Below are positions 56,291 to 64,000 of a stretch of 64,000 nucleotides of DNA, piece after piece (the stretch's first letter is position 1; the number at the start of each line of letters is the position of its first letter). Source of the DNA: Sediminicola sp. (GTDB taxonomy: Bacteria; Bacteroidota; Bacteroidia; Flavobacteriales; Flavobacteriaceae). The notes beneath the pieces were generated by a model that made no database searches, was not told the origin of the DNA, and saw nothing but the letters and a program-made list of their open reading frames with translations. Location: assembly GCA_024643325.1 (NCBI GenBank), contig JAHEND010000002.1, positions 62,001 to 126,000 on the forward strand. Reading direction: 5' to 3'. A program made the position numbers and the translations under genes.

Positions 56291-57037
56291 TTAAGTTAGC
56301 ATTCCACCATCTACATTTAAAACCTGACCAGTGACGTAGGCAGATAAATCTGAAGCCAAAAACACACATGCGTTGGCTACATCTTCAGGACTTCCTCCTC
56401 TTTTTAACGGAATACCATCTCTCCATGATTGTACCGTCTTTTCATCCAGTTTATCTGTCATTTCTGTTTCAATAAATCCTGGAGCAATGGCGTTACATCG
56501 AATATTTCTAGAACCCAATTCAAGGGCTATGGATTTTGTAAATCCAATCATACCTGCTTTAGACGCTGCATAATTTGATTGACCAGCATTTCCTTTGACT
56601 CCCACTACACTACTCATATTAATAATACTACCAGAGCGTTGTTTTAGAAAAGTACGCTGGGCAGCTTTAGTCATATTAAATACAGATTTTAGGTTAATTT
56701 CTAACACTGAGTCAAAATCTTCCTCCGACATACGCATAAGAAGATTATCTTTAGTCACCCCAGCATTGTTAATTAAAATATCTATAGAACCGAAATCTGC
56801 TACTACAGCAGCAACCAAAGCTTCTGCTTGTTCAAATTTAGACGCATCGCTTTTATAAGCCTTTGCTCTAACTCCCAATTGGGTTAATTCTTCTTCTAAA
56901 GCTAGTGCAGGTGCCTCACTAGAAGCATATGTAAAAGCTATGTTGGCTCCGTGTGCTGCAAATATTTTAGCAATTCCCATGCCAATACCTCTACTAGCAC
57001 CAGTAATGATGGCTGTTTTGTTTTCTAATAATTTCAT
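56291..57037 (-). CDS. fabG: 3-Oxoacyl-[acyl-carrier-protein] reductase
   Basis: A 248-aa short-chain dehydrogenase of fatty acid elongation. NADPH motif TGASRGIGMGIA (about 12-24), NNAGVTKDNLLMRM, and the catalytic Ser-Tyr-Lys triad in NMSSVVG (about 141) and NYAASK (Tyr 154, Lys 158). The C-terminal VTGQVLNVDGGML is typical of FabG. It fits the neighbouring lipid A and fatty-acid genes. Confidence 0.94.
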   Translation of the reverse strand: MKLLENKTAIITGASRGIGMGIAKIFAAHGANIAFTYASSEAPALALEEELTQLGVRAKAYKSDASKFEQAEALVAAVVADFGSIDILINNAGVTKDNLLMRMSEEDFDSVLEINLKSVFNMTKAAQRTFLKQRSGSIINMSSVVGVKGNAGQSNYAASKAGMIGFTKSIALELGSRNIRCNAIAPGFIETEMTDKLDEKTVQSWRDGIPLKRGGSPEDVANACVFLASDLSAYVTGQVLNVDGGMLT

Positions 57038-57096
57038 GATAATAGATTAAATATATTGTGGTAAATATAATAGAAGTACCGAGCTTAGCCCAAAAA

Positions 57097-57119
57097 AAAT
57101 CCCGCAAAAAGCGGGATTT
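57097..57119 (-). terminator. Terminator downstream of sucD
   Basis: On the minus strand AAATCCCGC, a five-base loop and GCGGGATTT form a nine-bp stem followed by eight T. It lies 20 bases after the sucD stop and separates sucD from fabG. Confidence 0.88.
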
Positions 57120-57139
57120 AATATAACTTGGTATAAATA

Positions 57140-58012
57140 TTATCCAAGAACTTCTTTTACTTTCTTTCCAATTTCTGCGGGAGAATCTACTACGTGAATC
57201 CCAGAAGCCCTCATAATGGCTTTTTTAGCTTGTGCCGTGTCATCTGAACCACCAACTATAGCACCTGCATGCCCCATAGTTCTTCCAGCAGGAGCTGTTT
57301 CACCAGCAATAAAGCCAATGATTGGTTTTTTACTACCACTTTCCTTATACCATTTAGCTGCGTCTGCTTCTAATTGACCTCCTATCTCTCCAATCATTAC
57401 AACTGCTTCAGTCTCTGGATCATTGATGAGTAATTCCACCGCTTCTTTTGTGGTAGTTCCAATGATTGGATCTCCACCAATTCCAATTGCAGTAGTAATA
57501 CCTAATCCTTGTCTTACAACCTGATCAGCTGCCTCGTACGTTAAGGTTCCAGACTTAGAAACAATACCTACGGTACCTTTCTTAAAAACAAAACCAGGCA
57601 TAATACCTACTTTAGCTTCTCCAGGTGTGATCACCCCAGGACAGTTTGGTCCAATTAATCTGGTTGGCATATTTTTTATATAATCATTTACTTTCACCAT
57701 GTCTGCTACAGGAATACCTTCTGTGATGGTAATGATTACTTTAATTCCTGCATCTGCCGCTTCCATAATGGCATCGGCCGCGAAGGCTGGAGGTACAAAT
57801 AAAATAGAAGTGTCTGCGCCAACTTGAGAAACCGCATCTGAAACTGTATTAAAAACAGGTTTCCCTAAGTGGGTTTGTCCTCCTTTACCTGGAGTAACTC
57901 CTCCTACTAATTGCGTTCCATATTCGATCATTTGTTCCGCATGAAAAGTACCTTCTCCTCCTGTGAAACCTTGAACGATAATCTTTGAATCTTTATTGAC
58001 TAAAACACTCAT
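57140..58012 (-). CDS. sucD: Succinyl-CoA ligase, alpha subunit
   Basis: A 290-aa TCA-cycle enzyme subunit that binds CoA and carries the phospho-histidine. CoA-binding [18 protein letters not shown] at the N-terminus, [24 protein letters not shown], and the active-site histidine in GHAGAIVGG (about 251). The beta subunit gene is not in the window. Promoter box just upstream, terminator downstream: it can be transcribed alone. Confidence 0.96.
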   Translation of the reverse strand: MSVLVNKDSKIIVQGFTGGEGTFHAEQMIEYGTQLVGGVTPGKGGQTHLGKPVFNTVSDAVSQVGADTSILFVPPAFAADAIMEAADAGIKVIITITEGIPVADMVKVNDYIKNMPTRLIGPNCPGVITPGEAKVGIMPGFVFKKGTVGIVSKSGTLTYEAADQVVRQGLGITTAIGIGGDPIIGTTTKEAVELLINDPETEAVVMIGEIGGQLEADAAKWYKESGSKKPIIGFIAGETAPAGRTMGHAGAIVGGSDDTAQAKKAIMRASGIHVVDSPAEIGKKVKEVLG

Positions 58013-58034
58013 ATCTCTATTTTAAAATTTTAAG

Positions 58035-58064
58035 CAAAAATAGCCTTTTGTAAGGGAAAATTAA
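58035..58064 (-). promoter_or_regulatory. Promoter of sucD
   Basis: On the minus strand TTA (58064-58062), 19-base spacer and TATTTTTG (58042-58035), matching TAnnTTTG with a near-consensus -33. It ends 22 bases before the sucD ATG at 58012. Confidence 0.55.
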
Positions 58065-58068
58065 AAAT

Positions 58069-59010
58069 TTAAAGGGCTTTATTCTGTTTGTTTTGAAACA
58101 ATTTTGGCAATTGTTTTAGCTGAGCCAATTGTTTTAATTGCTCCCTTGACTCTTGAACTGGTGTACCAAAATATGACTTGCCTCCTGGAATTGATTTAGT
58201 GACCCCTGTTTGCCCCATCACTACTGCTTTTTCCCCTATTGTTATTCCACTCGTGGTACCCACTTGACCCCATAAGGTAACACGGTCTTCTATAATAACA
58301 CAACCTGCGACGCCTGTTTGAGATGCTATAAGGCAGTGTTTACCAATCACTGTATCATGCCCAATATGTACTTGATTGTCTAATTTTGTACCTGCTCCAA
58401 TCGTAGTTATACCAGTCACTCCCTTATCTATGGTGCAAAGGGCTCCAATCTCTACATTATTTTCAATGCTGACCGTTCCGGTCGACACAAGTTTGTCATG
58501 ACCCTCATCCCTATTTTTATAATAAAATGCATCTGCACCAATGACCGTTCCTGCATGAATAATCACATGATCACCTATGGTACTATGGTCATAGATCACC
58601 ACATTTGGATGTATAACACAATGCTTTCCAATCGTGACATAATTGCCTATGAAAGCTTGAGGTTGTATCAGGGTATGTTCCCCTATTTGAGCAGTGGTAG
58701 CTATATTGGCTTGTGCTGGGATAAAGGGTTTGAAATGTTTGCTCAACAAATTAAAATCACGAAAAGGATCGTCTGAAATTAATAGTGCTTTACCTTTTGG
58801 ACAGGGCACTTTCTTATTGATTAATACAATGGTAGCAGCTGAGTTTAATGCTTTTTCATAATATTTGGGATGGTCTACAAATACAATATCTCCTGGGGTC
58901 ACCACATGAATCTCGTTCATCCCTGTAACAGGGAACATTGGGTCTCCAACATAAGAGGCCCGAATAATTGCAGCAATGTCTTGGAGTGATTGAGGCGTTG
59001 AAAACTTCAT
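58069..59010 (-). CDS. LpxD-like UDP-3-O-acylglucosamine N-acyltransferase (paralogue 2)
   Basis: A 313-aa left-handed beta-helix protein with the N-terminal LpxD domain (about 1-95, GDIVFVDH) and many hexapeptide repeats. The catalytic-region histidine is retained (VHIGHDTVIG, about 217), but the following asparagine of LpxD is an aspartate. It lies between efp and sucD in the lipid A block. The C-terminus (SREQLKQLAQLKQLPKLF) is helical. It may acylate a different sugar or chain than the canonical LpxD at 61780; this is inference. Confidence 0.84.
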   Translation of the reverse strand: MKFSTPQSLQDIAAIIRASYVGDPMFPVTGMNEIHVVTPGDIVFVDHPKYYEKALNSAATIVLINKKVPCPKGKALLISDDPFRDFNLLSKHFKPFIPAQANIATTAQIGEHTLIQPQAFIGNYVTIGKHCVIHPNVVIYDHSTIGDHVIIHAGTVIGADAFYYKNRDEGHDKLVSTGTVSIENNVEIGALCTIDKGVTGITTIGAGTKLDNQVHIGHDTVIGKHCLIASQTGVAGCVIIEDRVTLWGQVGTTSGITIGEKAVVMGQTGVTKSIPGGKSYFGTPVQESREQLKQLAQLKQLPKLFQNKQNKAL

Positions 59011-59014
59011 CTTG

Positions 59015-59581
59015 TTACTCTTTCACTCGTTCCATATAGGCACCTTTTTCGGTATCTATTTTAATTTTATCTCCCTCATTAATAAAAAGAGGAACGTTTA
59101 CTTGTGCCCCAGTTTCTACTGTGGCTGGTTTGGTTGCATTCGTGGCTGTATTTCCTTTAACACCTGGTTCGGTATAAGTGACTTCTAACACAATACTCGC
59201 CGGCATGTCTACAGATAATGGAGCGCTGTCTTCGGTATTAAATAAAATAGTCACCACAGTACCTTCTTTTAATAATCCTGGAGCGTCTAAAGAAGATTCG
59301 GGAAGGGTAATTTGATTGTAATCATCTGTATTCATGAAGTGATAGGTATCCCCTTCAGAATAAAGGTATTGGTAAGACCTTGTTTCTACCCTAACTTCAT
59401 CAATTTTATGGCCAGCAGAAAAAGTGTTATCTAATACTTTACCATTGCTGACACTTTTCAACTTGGTTCTAACAAATGCCGGACCTTTTCCAGGTTTAAC
59501 GTGAAGAAATTCAATAATTTTATAAATATCGTTGTTGTATCTAATGCACAATCCTTTTCTAATATCTGATGTAGATGCCAT
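59015..59581 (-). CDS. efp: Elongation factor P
   Basis: A 188-aa translation factor relieving stalls at polyproline. Three beta-barrel domains: the N-terminal KOW-like domain has the acceptor-loop lysine in HVKPGKGPAFVR (about 32-34), and the C-terminal part has VPLFINEGDKIKIDTEKGAYMERV. Length is standard. It sits between lpxA and the LpxD-like gene on the minus strand, four bases from the latter. Confidence 0.97.
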   Translation of the reverse strand: MASTSDIRKGLCIRYNNDIYKIIEFLHVKPGKGPAFVRTKLKSVSNGKVLDNTFSAGHKIDEVRVETRSYQYLYSEGDTYHFMNTDDYNQITLPESSLDAPGLLKEGTVVTILFNTEDSAPLSVDMPASIVLEVTYTEPGVKGNTATNATKPATVETGAQVNVPLFINEGDKIKIDTEKGAYMERVKE

Positions 59582-59593
59582 ATTTTTATTGTC

Positions 59594-60379
59594 TTAATTA
59601 TTACTAAAATATCCTTTCATAATACCTCTTTGAGAATCTCTGATAAACTGGAGAATTTCATCTCGTTCATTGGTCGCTTCCATTTCTGCTTCTATAATTT
59701 GAACGGCTTGGGTATTGTTGTAATTTTTTTGGTATAGTATTCTGTATATATTCTGAATCTCTCTTATTTTATCTGTGTCAAACCCCCTTCTTCTCAACCC
59801 TACAGAGTTTATTCCTACATAGGAAAGTGGCTCTCTAGCCGCTTTGACAAATGGGGGAACATCTTTTCTTACCAAAGAGCCTCCTGTTACAAAGGCATGT
59901 TGTCCAATAGATACGAACTGGTGTACGGCCACTAGACCTGCTAAAACTACATTTCCACCAATAGTAACGTGTCCTGCTAAAGTAGAATTATTAGAAAAAA
60001 TAGCATTATTGCCTACCAAACAGTCATGGGCTATATGGCAATATGCCATAATGAGACAATTTGAACCAATGACAGTTTTCATTCTATCCGTCGTTCCTTT
60101 GTTAATAGTCACACATTCTCTTATAGTGGTGTAATCTCCAATTTCTACGGTAGTATCTTCTCCATTGTATTTTAAATCTTGTGGTGGAGCAGAAATAACT
60201 GCTCCAGGAAAAATATTACAGTTTTTCCCAATACGGGCACCTTCCATGATGGTCACGTTAGAACCGATCCAAGTACCTTCTCCAATAATGACATTATTGT
60301 GAATGGTCGTGAAGGGTTCTACTACAACATTTTTGGCAATTTTTGCGCCTGGGTGTATGTAAGCTAAAGGCTGATTCAT
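59594..60379 (-). CDS. lpxA: UDP-N-acetylglucosamine acyltransferase
   Basis: A 261-aa homotrimeric acyltransferase starting lipid A synthesis by putting a 3-hydroxyacyl chain on the 3-OH of UDP-GlcNAc. Hexapeptide repeats from residue 6, active-site histidine in CHIAHDCLVGNNAIFSNN (about 120), HQFVSIGQHAFVTGGS, and a helical C-terminus. It directly follows lpxC-fabZ with no gap. Confidence 0.97.
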   Translation of the reverse strand: MNQPLAYIHPGAKIAKNVVVEPFTTIHNNVIIGEGTWIGSNVTIMEGARIGKNCNIFPGAVISAPPQDLKYNGEDTTVEIGDYTTIRECVTINKGTTDRMKTVIGSNCLIMAYCHIAHDCLVGNNAIFSNNSTLAGHVTIGGNVVLAGLVAVHQFVSIGQHAFVTGGSLVRKDVPPFVKAAREPLSYVGINSVGLRRRGFDTDKIREIQNIYRILYQKNYNNTQAVQIIEAEMEATNERDEILQFIRDSQRGIMKGYFSNN

Positions 60380-61780
60380 TTATTTCTTTTTAACAATTTG
60401 AGCCATTAATTCAGCTTCACAAACCAACTTATTATTAGCATAAGCATAGGCTTGCATATGGCATATTCCCCTTCTAATAGGAGAAATAAGACTACAGTGG
60501 AAAATTAATGTATCTCCAGGAATGACTTTCTGCTTGAATTTCACATTGTCCATTTTCATGAATAAAGTGAGGTAATTTTCAGGATCTGGTACCGTACTTA
60601 GTACAAGAACCCCTCCTGTTTGGGCCATGGCTTCAATTTGCAAAACACCTGGCATCACTGGCGCTCCTGGAAAATGTCCAACAAAAAATTCTTCATTCAT
60701 GGTCACATTCTTCATTCCAACCACATGGGTATCTGAAAGTTCAATAATTCGATCTATCAGTAAAAATGGCGGCCTATGAGGAAGCATATCCATGATTTGG
60801 TGTATGTCCATTAAAGGTGGTGCATTTAGATCATATTTAGGTATCTGATTTCTCTTTTCTGCCTTAATCATGGCACAGAGTTTTTTTGCAAACTGAGTGT
60901 TTACATAGTGTCCTGGCTTGGTGGCTATCACTTTACCCCTGATTCTAGTGCCTGCCAACGCTAAATCTCCTATGACATCTAATAACTTATGCCTGGCTGC
61001 TTCATTAGGTTGATTTAAAGTAAGATTATCTAAAATTCCATTTGGTTTTACAGATAATTTAGACTTATTAAACGCTTTTTCAAGCTTAATCATTGTTTCA
61101 GGAGAAATCTCTTTGTCTACGTAAACAATAGCATTATTTAAATCTCCTCCTTTGATTAATCCGTGGTCTAACAAAGTTTCTAATTCATGAAGAAAGCTAA
61201 ATGTTCTCGCCTCTGAAATCTCACTTTTAAATTCGGAAATATGATTCAAAGTGGCATTTTGAGTGCCTAAAACCTTTGTCCCAAAATCTACCATGGTGGT
61301 TACTTGGTAATGATCTGCAGGAATTAGGGTAATTTCAGATCCTGAGGTTTCATCCATGAAAGTAATCACTTCTGTCACCACAAATTCTTCTCTAAGCGCT
61401 TCCAGAGTCTCTATTCCAGCACTTTCTAAAGCAGCAATAAAAAACTTTGAAGACCCATCCATAATGGGAGGTTCAGCAGCGTTTAATTCAATGAGAATAT
61501 TGTCTATTTCCAAACCTACTAAGGCAGCGAGAACATGCTCCGAAGTTTGAATACTTACCCCGTCTTTTTCTAAATTTGTGCCCCTTTGAGTATTCACCAC
61601 ATATTGTGCCTCTGCCTGAATAATCGGCTCGTCCTTTAGATCTACTCTTTTAAATCTGTAGCCTGTATTTTCCAGGGCTGGTTTAAAAGTCATGGTTACT
61701 TCTGCTCCCGTGTGTAACCCTACTCCAGTGAGCGTTACTTCTTTAGCAATGGTAGTTTGTGCAACTGTCTTTTCTAACAT
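60380..61780 (-). CDS. lpxC-fabZ: LpxC-FabZ fusion (UDP-3-O-acyl-GlcNAc deacetylase / 3-hydroxyacyl-ACP dehydratase)
   Basis: One 466-aa chain with two activities. LpxC (1-310): SEHVLAALVG (zinc histidine), LNAAEPPIMDGSS, the ARTFSF signature, and HKLLDVIGDLALAG carrying two zinc ligands. FabZ (about 320-466): LPHRPPFLLIDRI and the active-site VGHFPGAPVMPGVLQIEAMAQ (histidine about 367). The fusion is known in Bacteroidetes; it couples the committed lipid A step to the 3-hydroxyacyl-ACP pool. It overlaps lpxD by one base and abuts lpxA. Confidence 0.96.
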   Translation of the reverse strand: MLEKTVAQTTIAKEVTLTGVGLHTGAEVTMTFKPALENTGYRFKRVDLKDEPIIQAEAQYVVNTQRGTNLEKDGVSIQTSEHVLAALVGLEIDNILIELNAAEPPIMDGSSKFFIAALESAGIETLEALREEFVVTEVITFMDETSGSEITLIPADHYQVTTMVDFGTKVLGTQNATLNHISEFKSEISEARTFSFLHELETLLDHGLIKGGDLNNAIVYVDKEISPETMIKLEKAFNKSKLSVKPNGILDNLTLNQPNEAARHKLLDVIGDLALAGTRIRGKVIATKPGHYVNTQFAKKLCAMIKAEKRNQIPKYDLNAPPLMDIHQIMDMLPHRPPFLLIDRIIELSDTHVVGMKNVTMNEEFFVGHFPGAPVMPGVLQIEAMAQTGGVLVLSTVPDPENYLTLFMKMDNVKFKQKVIPGDTLIFHCSLISPIRRGICHMQAYAYANNKLVCEAELMAQIVKKK

Positions 61781-62793
61781 TACAAATAATCTTTTGTATC
61801 TAGTTTATTAATGGTTTTTGGTAAATTTTTGAAATGGACATAAGATTTATTAAAATCTTGATACCCAAATGCTGGTGATCCCTGTAAAACCTCCTTAGAT
61901 TTTACATTTCTTCCTACTCCTGATTGAGCCTGAACTTTCACATAGTCACCAATGGTAATGTGACCTACAATGCCTACTTGGCCTCCGATCATACAGTGTT
62001 TTCCAATTTTGGTAGAACCTGCTATTCCTGTCTGAGCAGCAATGACTGTATGTTCTCCAACATCTACATTGTGTGCAATTTGTATCTGATTATCTAATTT
62101 AACCCCTTCTCTAATTATAGTAACACCAATGGTAGCCCTGTCTATTGTTGTTCCTGCACCTACATCTACGTGATCCTCAATAATGACATGACCAATTTGT
62201 GGAATCTTTGTATAGCTGCCGTCTTCTTGTGGCGCAAAACCAAAACCATCTGAACCAATCACTGCATTAGGGTGAATAACACAATAATTTCCAATCACGG
62301 AGTCTGAGCATATTCTCACTCCCGGAAAAATAGTCACCTCATTTCCTATAGTCACATTTTCTGCAATATGAACATTAGGATGAATCGTTACATTATTCCC
62401 TATTTTAGTATGGGCTCCGATATAAGAAAAAGCCCCTAAATAAAGGTTCTTTCCATAGGAGGCTTCTTTGTTTACATAACTCGGGGATTCAATTCCAGAT
62501 TTGGTTTTCTTAATACTATCATAGTATGATAATAACTTAGAAAATGCACCATAGGCATCTGAAACTTTGATCAATGTTGTGGTCAGCTCTTTTTCTGGTA
62601 CAAAGGTGTCATTCACTATAGTGATGGACGCATTTGTTTTGTATATATAAGGCGTGTATTTCTGATTGGATAAAAAGGTTAAACTTCCTTCAACTCCCTC
62701 CTCTATTTTAGAGACTGTTTGAACCTCCACGTCTGGGTTGCCCTCTACTTCACCTTCTAAGATCGTTGCAATTTGGCGCGCTGTAAATTTCAT
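61780..62793 (-). CDS. lpxD: UDP-3-O-(3-hydroxyacyl)glucosamine N-acyltransferase
   Basis: The canonical lpxD of the lipid A block, 337 aa. N-terminal uridine-binding domain (1-100, [10 protein letters not shown]), hexapeptide helix, active-site histidine in [12 protein letters not shown] (about 239), and a C-terminal helix. It adds the second hydroxyacyl chain to the glucosamine nitrogen before LpxH acts. First gene of the lpxD-lpxC/fabZ-lpxA-efp unit. A TACTTTTG box ends only four bases before its ATG, so the mRNA is likely leaderless. Confidence 0.95.
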   Translation of the reverse strand: MKFTARQIATILEGEVEGNPDVEVQTVSKIEEGVEGSLTFLSNQKYTPYIYKTNASITIVNDTFVPEKELTTTLIKVSDAYGAFSKLLSYYDSIKKTKSGIESPSYVNKEASYGKNLYLGAFSYIGAHTKIGNNVTIHPNVHIAENVTIGNEVTIFPGVRICSDSVIGNYCVIHPNAVIGSDGFGFAPQEDGSYTKIPQIGHVIIEDHVDVGAGTTIDRATIGVTIIREGVKLDNQIQIAHNVDVGEHTVIAAQTGIAGSTKIGKHCMIGGQVGIVGHITIGDYVKVQAQSGVGRNVKSKEVLQGSPAFGYQDFNKSYVHFKNLPKTINKLDTKDYL

Positions 62794-62797
62794 AGTG

Positions 62798-62805
62798 CAA
62801 AAGTA
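62798..62805 (-). promoter_or_regulatory. -7 element of lpxD promoter, leaderless context
   Basis: Reads TACTTTTG on the minus strand, perfect TAnnTTTG, ending four bases before the lpxD ATG at 62793. Transcription would begin at or around the start codon. Confidence 0.55.
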
Positions 62806-62816
62806 AGAAATAATAC

Positions 62817-64000
62817 TTAAAAGCCTTTTTTAGGATAGCATATATAATGCTTCTCTACTTTGTGGGTCAATGCTTCGAAAAACGAAGGCGCTAATTGGGT
62901 GGCAATATTGACTTTTTTACCTGATTTTTTGACCATATAAATAGGCGTATTTAAAGGATTATAAGCCAGATTAGAAAAGGTTCCTGAGAACACAAAATAG
63001 GGCCATGTATCTTTATCGTAGCCTGCAGCCTCTAATAGTTTTGTTTTTGTAGTTTTTTTTGTTTCAGAAAATGGGGTTTCTTTAATTTTAATTTTCAATA
63101 AACTACGGTTTAATATCATAACACATAAATGCGACAAAACAACATCCTTATGGTCGCTCCAAGTTTTTATAGCTGCGTAAATATCAGTGTCGTCTAATTT
63201 TGAAAATTGCTCCATATTCTCCTCTGACAATTGTATACCATCTTGATGATTTAAAAAATACATTAAAGCGTTTGTTGCATGTAAATGCTCTCCTTGCTTA
63301 AGTAAGGTCTTTGCCCTTTCAAAAATTTTAATCAATATGGCTTCTGCTGCAATACCTGTTTTATGTAAATATACCTGCCAATACATAAAACGCCTGGCCA
63401 TGAGGTATTTTTCCACTGAATAAAGTCCTTTTTCTTCAATCACTAGCGTCTGATCTACCACATTAAGCATACTGATCAATCGTTCAGAATTAATATTTCC
63501 TTCAGCTACGCCAGTATAAAAGCTATCCCTTTTCAAATAATCAAGCCTATCTACATCTAATTGACTTGAAACAAGTTGATTAAAAAACAACCTTTCGCTT
63601 TCTCCTTTAAAAATACTAATGGCTAAATTTAATGCGCCATTAAATTGATCATTTAAAATATGCATAAACTTTAGAGAAAGTGTTTCATGACTAATCTTGG
63701 GTATTATGCTATGCTCCATGGCATGAGAAAAAGGACCATGACCAATGTCATGTAATAAAATTGCAATTTGTAAAGCCCTTGATTCTTCACTGTTTATAGT
63801 AACGCCTTTGGATTGTAAAACACTAATAGATTGCTGCATGAGATGTACACAACCTAATGCATGATGAAACCTTGTATGGTGTGCGCCAGGATATACTAGA
63901 GAAGATAAGCCCACCTGAGCTATTCTTCTAAGTCTCTGGAAATAAGGAGTTTCAATAAGTTCCAAAATTAGGGGATCATTAATCCTGATAAAACCGTAAA
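62817..64000 (-). CDS. HD-domain phosphohydrolase (dGTPase-like), 5' end outside window
   Basis: The frame is open to the right edge, with [19 protein letters not shown] before the first possible internal start (TTG at 63965), so the true start lies outside. The catalytic HD motif is RFHHALG (about 40 residues from the edge) and [16 protein letters not shown] (about 83), the metal-binding signature of HD phosphohydrolases, followed by [12 protein letters not shown]. It resembles deoxyguanosinetriphosphate triphosphohydrolase-like proteins, acting on nucleotides in the cytosol. It is upstream of lpxD with 23 bases between. Confidence 0.9.
   Translation of the reverse strand, partial: YGFIRINDPLILELIETPYFQRLRRIAQVGLSSLVYPGAHHTRFHHALGCVHLMQQSISVLQSKGVTINSEESRALQIAILLHDIGHGPFSHAMEHSIIPKISHETLSLKFMHILNDQFNGALNLAISIFKGESERLFFNQLVSSQLDVDRLDYLKRDSFYTGVAEGNINSERLISMLNVVDQTLVIEEKGLYSVEKYLMARRFMYWQVYLHKTGIAAEAILIKIFERAKTLLKQGEHLHATNALMYFLNHQDGIQLSEENMEQFSKLDDTDIYAAIKTWSDHKDVVLSHLCVMILNRSLLKIKIKETPFSETKKTTKTKLLEAAGYDKDTWPYFVFSGTFSNLAYNPLNTPIYMVKKSGKKVNIATQLAPSFFEALTHKVEKHYICYPKKGF

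Noticed and set aside
1..64000. tRNA, rRNA, IS elements, CRISPR arrays, prophage
   Set aside because: I looked in the intergenic regions and for repeats and transposase-type products and saw none; neighbouring genes are core metabolic or envelope genes.

Overview
The window looks like a chromosomal segment from a member of the Flavobacteriaceae (Bacteroidetes). The DNA is AT-rich. Several genes are preceded by the Bacteroidetes promoter element TAnnTTTG, once with a TTG exactly 19 bases upstream. Family-typical traits include a short primary sigma factor (287 aa), an LpxC-FabZ fusion, an E1 alpha-beta fusion of a 2-oxoacid dehydrogenase, bifunctional HisB and HisIE, and menaquinone synthesis (MenB). 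This is mostly core genome. I see no rRNA, tRNA, insertion sequence, prophage or CRISPR array, and no stretch above 300 bases is empty. Both window edges cut through genes.

Layout, 1-20 kb. A large FAD/4Fe-4S oxidoreductase (5' end cut off) is followed by a frameshifted metallophosphoesterase of the LpxH type, then aroC with a dicarboxylate symporter. Next come a DCC thiol oxidoreductase, mutS2, ung, a nucleoside phosphorylase, a DUF1835 protein, a SUI1 factor, a 2OG-Fe(II) oxygenase and the E1 fusion. A remnant of a sugar isomerase-like gene, a PepSY-type membrane protein, a DEAD-box helicase, an EamA transporter, an extra LpxD-like acyltransferase and a decayed SPFH/prohibitin lipoprotein gene complete the region.

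Layout, 20-48 kb. A four-gene export operon (TetR, ABC protein, HlyD, TolC) encodes an ABC protein whose nucleotide-binding motifs, apart from Walker A, are replaced. It is followed by peptidases (M28, M14), a cold-shock protein, an amidase, a serine hydrolase, menB, a glycosyltransferase, a helicase, a D-2-hydroxyacid dehydrogenase, rpoD, a dipeptidase, corA and truA. An inactive/active M16 peptidase pair and a MoxR-like ATPase with a VWA protein close the region.

Layout, 48-64 kb. A complete histidine operon (hisG-D-C-B-H-A-F-IE, minus strand) is preceded by a leader peptide with four His codons and a perfect 12-bp terminator hairpin, a classical attenuator. Next to it are an intact SPFH protein, fabG, sucD and a lipid A/fatty acid block (lpxD, lpxC-fabZ, lpxA, efp, a second lpxD-like gene). 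An HD-domain phosphohydrolase runs off the right edge. With the copy at 18.1 kb the window holds three LpxD-like proteins. The most notable observations are the his attenuator, the degenerate ABC exporter and the two broken genes (LpxH-like and SPFH).
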